NCBI GenBank assembly: GCA_964517075.1
Contig: CAZFAT010000129.1
Coordinates: 1-7,586 of the forward strand
Length of the DNA: 7,586 nt
Origin: CAZFAT01 sp964517075
GTDB lineage: Bacteria; Acidobacteriota; Vicinamibacteria; Vicinamibacterales; SCN-69-37
Direction: 5' to 3'
Made by a program: the position numbers and the translations under genes. Shown piece by piece: positions 6,308 through 7,586 of this stretch. The notes under the pieces are model-generated. The model was given only the letters and a program-made list of their open reading frames with translations. It had not been told where the DNA came from and did no database searches. The first letter of the stretch is position 1. Every line of letters starts with the position of its first letter.

Positions 6308-7498
6308 ATGACCCGACTTCGCACGTCCCGGAAAGCCGCGCAGTTCACCGAGTCGGTGATCCGCGAGATGACGCGCCTCGCCCAGCGGCACGGGGCGGTC
6401 AACCTCTCGCAAGGGTTTCCCGATTTCCCGGCGCCCGCCGCGCTCAAGGATGCCGCGTGCGACGCCATCCGCGCCGACGTCAATCAGTACGCCGTGACCT
6501 GGGGCGCCCGGCCGCTGCGCGACGCGATTGCCCAGGACCTCCTGGCGCGCCATGGCCTGGCGATCGACGGCGATCGGCACGTCACGGTGTGCTGCGGCTC
6601 GACCGAAGCCATGGTGGCGACGCTCCTGGCCATCGTCGACCCGGACGACGAAGTCATCGTCTTCGAGCCGTTCTACGAGAACTACGGGCCGGACGCCGTA
6701 CTGTCGGGCGCGACGCCTCGGTTCGTCCGGCTGCGCCCCGGCATGACGGCTGGACGGGCGGACTGGACGTTCGACCCTGACGAACTGGCGGCGGCCTTCT
6801 CGAACCGCACGCGGGCGATTGTCATCAATACGCCGAACAACCCGACCGGCAAGGTCTTCACGCGCGACGAGTTGCAGACGATTGCCCGCCTCTGCCAGCA
6901 GTGGGACGTCATTGCCGTCACCGACGAAATCTACGAGCACATCGTCTATGACGGCGCCCGGCACGTGCCGCTGGCGACGCTGGACGGCATGGCCGACCGG
7001 ACGGTCACCATCAACAGCGTGTCCAAGACCTTCAGCGTCACGGGCTGGCGCGTCGGGTGGGCGGTCGCCCCGCCCGATCTGACGGCGGCGATCCGGAAGG
7101 TGCACGACTTCCTGACCGTGGGCGCGGCCGCGCCGCTGCAGGCCGCCGCGGCCGTGGCGCTCGGATCGGGCGCGGACTACTACCGCGAGCTCGCGTCGGC
7201 GTATCAGGCCAGGCGCGATCGCCTGATGGGCATTCTCGAGCGGGCGGGGTTCGTCTGCTACGAGCCGCGCGGCGCGTACTACATCATGACGGACATCGCG
7301 GGCTTCGGATTCCCCGACGACGTGTCGTTCGCGCGGTATCTCGTGGAGGAGGTGGGCGTGGCGAGCGTCCCCGGCAGCAGCTTCTTCCGCGACCCGGCCT
7401 CGGGCCGGACGGCGGTCCGCTTCTGTTTCTGCAAGAAGGACGAGACGCTGGCGCTGGCGGACGCCCGGCTGGCGGCCATCCGCCGCGTGGCCCGTTGA
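6308..7498 (+). CDS. PLP-dependent class I/II aminotransferase (kynurenine/methionine aminotransferase-like)
   Basis: This 396-residue cytoplasmic fold-type I aminotransferase transfers an amino group to a 2-oxo acid through pyridoxal phosphate. The Schiff-base lysine is K240 in SVSKTFSVTGWRVG. Other cofactor contacts are N178 in NTPNNPTG, D206 and Y209 in TDEIYEH, and R248. R371 in VRFCFCKK is the expected carboxylate-binding arginine. The N-terminal VNLSQGFPDFPAP and NQYAVTWGARPLRDAIA segments and the C-terminal CFCKKDETLALADARL segment resemble E. coli YbdL and kynurenine aminotransferases more than AspC-type or HisC-type enzymes. The substrate is therefore likely an aromatic, sulphur or other hydrophobic amino acid, but family members are broad and the natural substrate cannot be read from sequence. 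It lies 31 bases after the transglycosylase stop and is probably read through from it; no own promoter or ribosome binding site is evident at the ATG (6308). The flanking genes give no pathway clue. Confidence 0.92.
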   Translation: MTRLRTSRKAAQFTESVIREMTRLAQRHGAVNLSQGFPDFPAPAALKDAACDAIRADVNQYAVTWGARPLRDAIAQDLLARHGLAIDGDRHVTVCCGSTEAMVATLLAIVDPDDEVIVFEPFYENYGPDAVLSGATPRFVRLRPGMTAGRADWTFDPDELAAAFSNRTRAIVINTPNNPTGKVFTRDELQTIARLCQQWDVIAVTDEIYEHIVYDGARHVPLATLDGMADRTVTINSVSKTFSVTGWRVGWAVAPPDLTAAIRKVHDFLTVGAAAPLQAAAAVALGSGADYYRELASAYQARRDRLMGILERAGFVCYEPRGAYYIMTDIAGFGFPDDVSFARYLVEEVGVASVPGSSFFRDPASGRTAVRFCFCKKDETLALADARLAAIRRVAR

Positions 7499-7507
7499 GG
7501 TGGCATG

Positions 7508-7553
7508 ACGTCGGGGGGGGGTTGGGGGGGTAACGACGCCCCACGTCGGGGGG
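7508..7553 (+). repeat. Short direct repeat and G-run cluster in the 3' non-coding flank
   Basis: The 11-base unit ACGTCGGGGGG occurs at 7508-7518 and again at 7543-7553, 35 bases apart. Between them the G runs extend (nine G at 7513-7521, then TT, then seven G at 7524-7530). A small hairpin, CGACG-CCCCA-CGTCG, spans 7534-7548; an alternative pairing is CGCCCC (7537-7542) with GGGGCG (7550-7555). It follows the aminotransferase stop by nine bases, so it may mark the transcript end, but there is no T tract and it does not qualify as a standard intrinsic terminator. The remainder to 7586 is G/C-rich and shows no gene. Confidence 0.5.
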
Positions 7554-7586
7554 CGAGAACCGGAACCCCGCCCGGGACCGGGAGTC

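Noticed and set aside
3970..6483. Very long open frame on the minus strand (837 codons) opposite the transglycosylase
   Set aside because: The plus strand here has a clear signal peptide and Slt motifs. The minus-strand product is rich in Arg, Gly, Pro and His with no recognisable motif, as expected from GC-rich codon bias in the antisense frame.
1..7586. Undescribed defence, mobile or biosynthetic system
   Set aside because: All six genes belong to known families or folds, spacing is regular, and there are no transposase, integrase, nuclease, toxin, repeat array or tRNA-like sequences. Nothing supports such a system in this window.

Overview
This is a GC-rich window (roughly 70% G+C by eye) with six plus-strand protein genes packed head to tail and little intergenic space. 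No RNA gene, mobile element, CRISPR array or phage-like block is visible. A PQQ-dependent aldose-type dehydrogenase, a Streptomyces-like short xylose isomerase and near-absent Shine-Dalgarno sequences fit a soil-type saprophyte. My best guess is an Acidobacteriota (Vicinamibacteria-like) genome, but this is an inference from gene style, not a placement; other GC-rich environmental phyla are possible.

Layout. Positions 1-621 hold the 3' end of a periplasmic PQQ (quinoprotein) dehydrogenase cut by the window edge. After 19 bases comes xylulokinase (641-2164), and 15 bases later xylose isomerase (2180-3337, with the only strong ribosome binding site of the window). A 66-base gap with a possible -10 element leads to a GAF-domain protein of unknown role (3404-4117). 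Fourteen bases later is an exported Slt-type lytic transglycosylase with a long helical-repeat region (4132-6276). After 31 bases comes a class I/II PLP aminotransferase of the kynurenine/methionine aminotransferase type (6308-7498). The last 88 bases are non-coding, with long G runs and a short direct repeat.

How the genes work together. The isomerase converts D-xylose to D-xylulose and the kinase makes D-xylulose 5-phosphate for the pentose phosphate pathway, so 641-3337 is a complete intracellular xylose entry module. The dehydrogenase just upstream could oxidise aldoses in the periplasm and feed electrons to the respiratory chain, giving a possible second route for the same kind of sugar; that link is inferred from position only. 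The second half (GAF protein, transglycosylase, aminotransferase) looks like a separate transcription unit of envelope and amino-acid functions without an obvious shared pathway.

I looked for an undescribed system on both strands and did not find a convincing one. The points most worth a second look are the probable cytochrome c insertion in the truncated dehydrogenase, an altered metal-site neighbour in XylA, the tight GAF/transglycosylase pairing and the G-rich 3' flank.
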